From NCBI GenBank assembly GCA_024693415.1, contig JAILKX010000029.1, positions 1 through 6,889 on the forward strand: a stretch of 6,889 nucleotides of DNA, read 5' to 3'. Both the position numbers and the translations under genes were made by a program. The DNA comes from Bacilli bacterium. GTDB taxonomy: Bacteria > Bacillota_I > Bacilli_A > RFN20 > CAG-826. Positions 5,361 to 6,889 of the stretch are shown here, in pieces; position 1 is the first letter of the stretch; each line of letters begins with the position of its first letter. The notes below the pieces were generated by a model. It was not told the origin of the DNA. It did no database searches and worked only from the letters and a program-made list of their open reading frames with translations.

Positions 5361-5864
5361 ATGCGCACGATGATTCTCTTATCAGCAATTCCCGGCAGCG
5401 GCAAGTCCACCTGGGCGAGAGCATACCAAGCAGAGCATCCGAATACCCATATCGTCTCTTCCGATGAACTGAGGAAGAAGCATTTCGGCGCGGTCAATAA
5501 CTTCCATCACGAGAAGAAGCTTTGGGATCTCTTCCTCGAAGGCCTCAACTCCTTCGACAAAGAGGAGGACGTCACCGTCATCGCCGACGCGACCAACCTC
5601 ACCAACGCCTACCGCCGCTACTACTGCGAGAACACCCCGAACTACGAAAAGCACATCCTCGTGGTCTTCAACATCCCCTTCGAGGTCTGCAAGATCCAAA
5701 ACGAGATGCGCACCAACGACAGGATCGTCCCGCCCGAAGCCCTTGAACGCTTAAGGAAAGAGTTCGAAAGGCCGGACGACGAAACGATGGACCTCTTTGA
5801 CGAAGTGATCATCGTCGGCAAGAGCTACGTCTCCGAAAAAGTGAAGGAAATGGGTATCAAGTAA
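5361..5864 (+). CDS. Polynucleotide-kinase-like P-loop kinase (AAA_33/Pnkp type)
   Basis: Small cytosolic P-loop phosphotransferase, 167 residues from this start, similar in plan to the 5'-kinase domain of T4 and clostridial Pnkp. Motifs: Walker A AIPGSGKST at 9-17; SSDELRKKHFG at 33-43, where Asp35 and Arg38 correspond to the general-base Asp and the phosphate-contacting Arg of Pnk (D-x-x-R); ADATNLTNAYRR at 75-86; and a lid segment RTNDRIVPPEALERL starting near 117. No phosphatase or ligase domain is attached, so it would be a stand-alone kinase. The substrate could be a 5'-OH RNA or DNA end, or a small molecule, since AAA_33 kinases are diverse. The start at 5361 fits the predicted transcription start; 5355 and 5370 are alternatives. 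None has a Shine-Dalgarno. Confidence 0.88.
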   Translation: MRTMILLSAIPGSGKSTWARAYQAEHPNTHIVSSDELRKKHFGAVNNFHHEKKLWDLFLEGLNSFDKEEDVTVIADATNLTNAYRRYYCENTPNYEKHILVVFNIPFEVCKIQNEMRTNDRIVPPEALERLRKEFERPDDETMDLFDEVIIVGKSYVSEKVKEMGIK

Positions 5865-5885
5865 CCCAATCCACCAGTGATAATC

Positions 5886-5910
5886 AGAGGTCAATGACCT
5901 CTTTTTTCTT
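5886..5910 (+). terminator. Intrinsic terminator after the PNK-like kinase gene
   Basis: AGAGGTC (5886-5892) and GACCTCT (5896-5902) form a perfect 7-bp stem over AAT, followed by TTTTTT and CTT. It lies 22 nt after the stop codon. Confidence 0.93.
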
Positions 5911-5998
5911 ACTCAATTTCGGGCGAGGGAACATAATTTTATTAGAGATGGTCGAATGAATCACGTCGGCAGACCATTCATCGTTTCAAAGCATATTT

Positions 5999-6025
5999 AT
6001 TACTATATTTGTCTATATAGATAAT
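5999..6025. promoter_or_regulatory. AT-rich interrupted dyad, possible operator
   Basis: ATTACTATAT (5999-6008) and ATATAGATAAT (6015-6025) are inverted repeats with one extra A, around TTGTCT. The right part contains the perfect palindrome TCTATATAGA (6012-6021). Size and AT content suit a metalloregulator site, but it does not match a Fur, PerR or MntR consensus well and is about 140 nt from the lipoprotein ATG. Confidence 0.3.
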
Positions 6026-6109
6026 CATGGTTTTAACTACTTCGTTTTTCGGTTCTTCTTATTTGGCATAGCGCCGAAACAAGGTTCCGCCCAAACCGCG
6101 CAATATCGA

Positions 6110-6138
6110 TTGCAAGTTAATTGCATTTAATTTATTCT
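6110..6138 (+). promoter_or_regulatory. Candidate promoter of the lipoprotein gene
   Basis: TTGCAA (6110-6115), a 17-nt spacer and TATTCT (6133-6138). Expected start near 6145, giving a leader of about 20 nt with a ribosome binding site. An imperfect 11-nt direct repeat (ATTGCAAGTTA then ATTGCATTTAA, 6109-6130) covers the -35 and spacer and could bind a regulator. Confidence 0.5.
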
Positions 6139-6140
6139 TT

Positions 6141-6156
6141 CTTCCGCTTGCGGAAG
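6141..6156 (+). promoter_or_regulatory. Hairpin touching the lipoprotein ribosome binding site
   Basis: CTTCCG and CGGAAG pair around a CTTG tetraloop closed by G-C, a stable loop type, and the stem can extend with T-A and G-U pairs into AGAGG (6155-6159). The Shine-Dalgarno would then be partly hidden. If transcription starts near 6145, as the nearest promoter predicts, the 5' arm is only partly present. Confidence 0.35.
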
Positions 6157-6164
6157 AGGTGCTT

Positions 6165-6889
6165 ATGAAGAAAATCCAGAGATTATTGCTGCTACTGCCC
6201 ATGCTCGGGCTAGCCGCCTGTGGCTCGTCAAACGAAGAGACCCAAACGATGGATCCCGATTTTCCGATGCTCACCGACACCCGCCCCGAAGAAGAGGAGA
6301 CCGCCGTTTTCAAAACCTTGAACGGCGAGCGCGTCGAGGACAACAAGAACACCCGCAAGATCGTCTGCATCTTCGGCTCGCCCGACGTCGTGAGCTTCGG
6401 CATCAAGATCCTGGCCTATGAGAAAACCACCGAGACCAAAGGATTCGAATCCCTTTATGGCGATGCCGTGGCCCTCACGATGAACTACTCCGCAGAAGAA
6501 GTCCTCTCCTATCACCCCGAGCTGATCCTCGTGAACCAAGCGATGAGCCAGACCCAGCGCGAGACCTTCTCGAAGATCGCTCCCGTCATACCTTTATATA
6601 ATGACTCGGACGACGTTTCCGTCCGCTTGAACTACATCGGCGAGATCTTCGGCCTCGAAGAATCGGCGACCAAGCTCATCAGCTATGCCGAAACGCTGCA
6701 GCAGAAGACCATCGACGAAATCAATTCCTGGGGTCTAGGCGGAAAGACATTGACCGTCTTCACCTACATGGGCGGCATCACCATCCCGCCTTCCCGCAAC
6801 TTCTTCTTCGCGACCATCCTCTACGATTACCTGAAGTTCGAAAGGCTCCAGATCGTGAAGGATTTCATGGAAGACGATTCTATCCTCGC
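6165..6889 (+). CDS. Iron/siderophore-type ABC transporter substrate-binding lipoprotein (3' end outside window)
   Basis: 241 codons are visible and the frame is open at the right edge. The N-terminus MKKIQRLLLLLPMLGLAAC is a lipoprotein signal peptide with lipobox LAAC, lipidated Cys19. An acidic, probably disordered linker (about 20-60, with a run of Glu at 42-46) precedes the binding domain. RKIVCIFGSPDVVSFGIKIL, then YSAEEVLSYHPELILVN near 109-125, KIAPVIPLY near 138-146, and LNYIGEIFGLEESATKLIS followed by KTLTVFTYMGG are the usual landmarks of the PF01497 (FhuD/FecB/TroA-like class III) fold. It should capture ferric siderophore, haem or cobalamin-like ligands for a FecCD-type permease expected downstream. 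The start is supported by GAGGT (6156-6160) 4-5 nt upstream. The exact ligand cannot be read from the sequence. Confidence 0.87.
   Translation, partial: MKKIQRLLLLLPMLGLAACGSSNEETQTMDPDFPMLTDTRPEEEETAVFKTLNGERVEDNKNTRKIVCIFGSPDVVSFGIKILAYEKTTETKGFESLYGDAVALTMNYSAEEVLSYHPELILVNQAMSQTQRETFSKIAPVIPLYNDSDDVSVRLNYIGEIFGLEESATKLISYAETLQQKTIDEINSWGLGGKTLTVFTYMGGITIPPSRNFFFATILYDYLKFERLQIVKDFMEDDSIL

Larger units (their letters stand above)
5903..6164. other. AT-rich intergenic region upstream of the substrate-binding lipoprotein gene
   Basis: About 260 nt without a convincing gene. It holds a possible pseudoknot-forming repeat set (5948-5981), an AT-rich dyad (5999-6025), a promoter (6110-6138) and a hairpin at the ribosome binding site (6141-6156). 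A 22-codon ORF from 5956 has no recognisable start signal. Nothing resembling a known riboswitch class or a tRNA was recognised. Confidence 0.6.

Noticed and set aside
5382..5699. Long antisense ORF over the kinase gene
   Set aside because: Low-complexity Val/Glu/Gly composition typical of the reverse of GC-biased codons; the sense strand carries clear kinase motifs.
5956..6024. 22-codon ORF (starting MNHVGRP) in the intergenic region
   Set aside because: No ribosome binding site or good -10 spacing, very short, ends inside the AT-rich dyad and resembles nothing recognisable.
6012..6034. Possible Fur box around GATAATCATGG
   Set aside because: Only one half-site resembles the consensus, and the other half lacks the expected symmetry.
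6059..6539. Antisense ORFs over the lipoprotein gene
   Set aside because: Shadows of the plus-strand frame, which has a signal peptide, lipobox and binding-protein motifs and is open to the window edge.

Overview
The window looks like chromosomal DNA from a moderately GC-rich member of the Bacillota, most likely an uncultured gut- or rumen-type Bacilli/Erysipelotrichia-like bacterium. The reasons are a methionine T-box leader, a MetNIQ importer, strong AGGAGG-type ribosome binding sites, short hairpin-plus-U terminators, and heavy use of AGG, AAG, ATC and GGC codons. TGA is a genuine stop here: it ends metI in an ATGA overlap with metQ, which argues against a Mycoplasma-type code. The lineage call is inference.

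Layout. Positions 1-2208, minus strand: a promoter, a complete methionine-specific T-box leader and the metN-metI-metQ operon, with metQ cut by the left edge. Uncharged tRNA-Met should bind the leader, open the attenuator and switch on a methionine ABC importer. Positions 2332-3168, plus: a MNT/RlaP-type nucleotidyltransferase. It converges on a single-chain iron-sulphur L-serine dehydratase (3165-4382, minus), and the two stop codons share one CTAG palindrome. Positions 4482-5249, plus: a Cys-dependent tyrosine/dual-specificity phosphatase, closed by a strong terminator. Positions 5361-5864, plus: a small polynucleotide-kinase-like P-loop kinase with its own promoter and terminator. Positions 5903-6164: an AT-rich intergenic region. 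Positions 6165-6889, plus: the start of an iron/siderophore-type substrate-binding lipoprotein, running off the right edge.

Two patterns stand out. First, the four central genes all lack a usable Shine-Dalgarno sequence and instead have a -10-like hexamer 6-7 nt before the ATG, the geometry of leaderless mRNAs. The flanking transporter genes have good ribosome binding sites. Second, a nucleotidyltransferase of the RlaP kind, a phosphatase and a PNK-like kinase lie within 3.6 kb. These are the activities of nucleic-acid end healing, but they are separate transcription units interrupted by sdaA, so a shared pathway is only a hypothesis. No mobile element, CRISPR array, tRNA or rRNA was seen.
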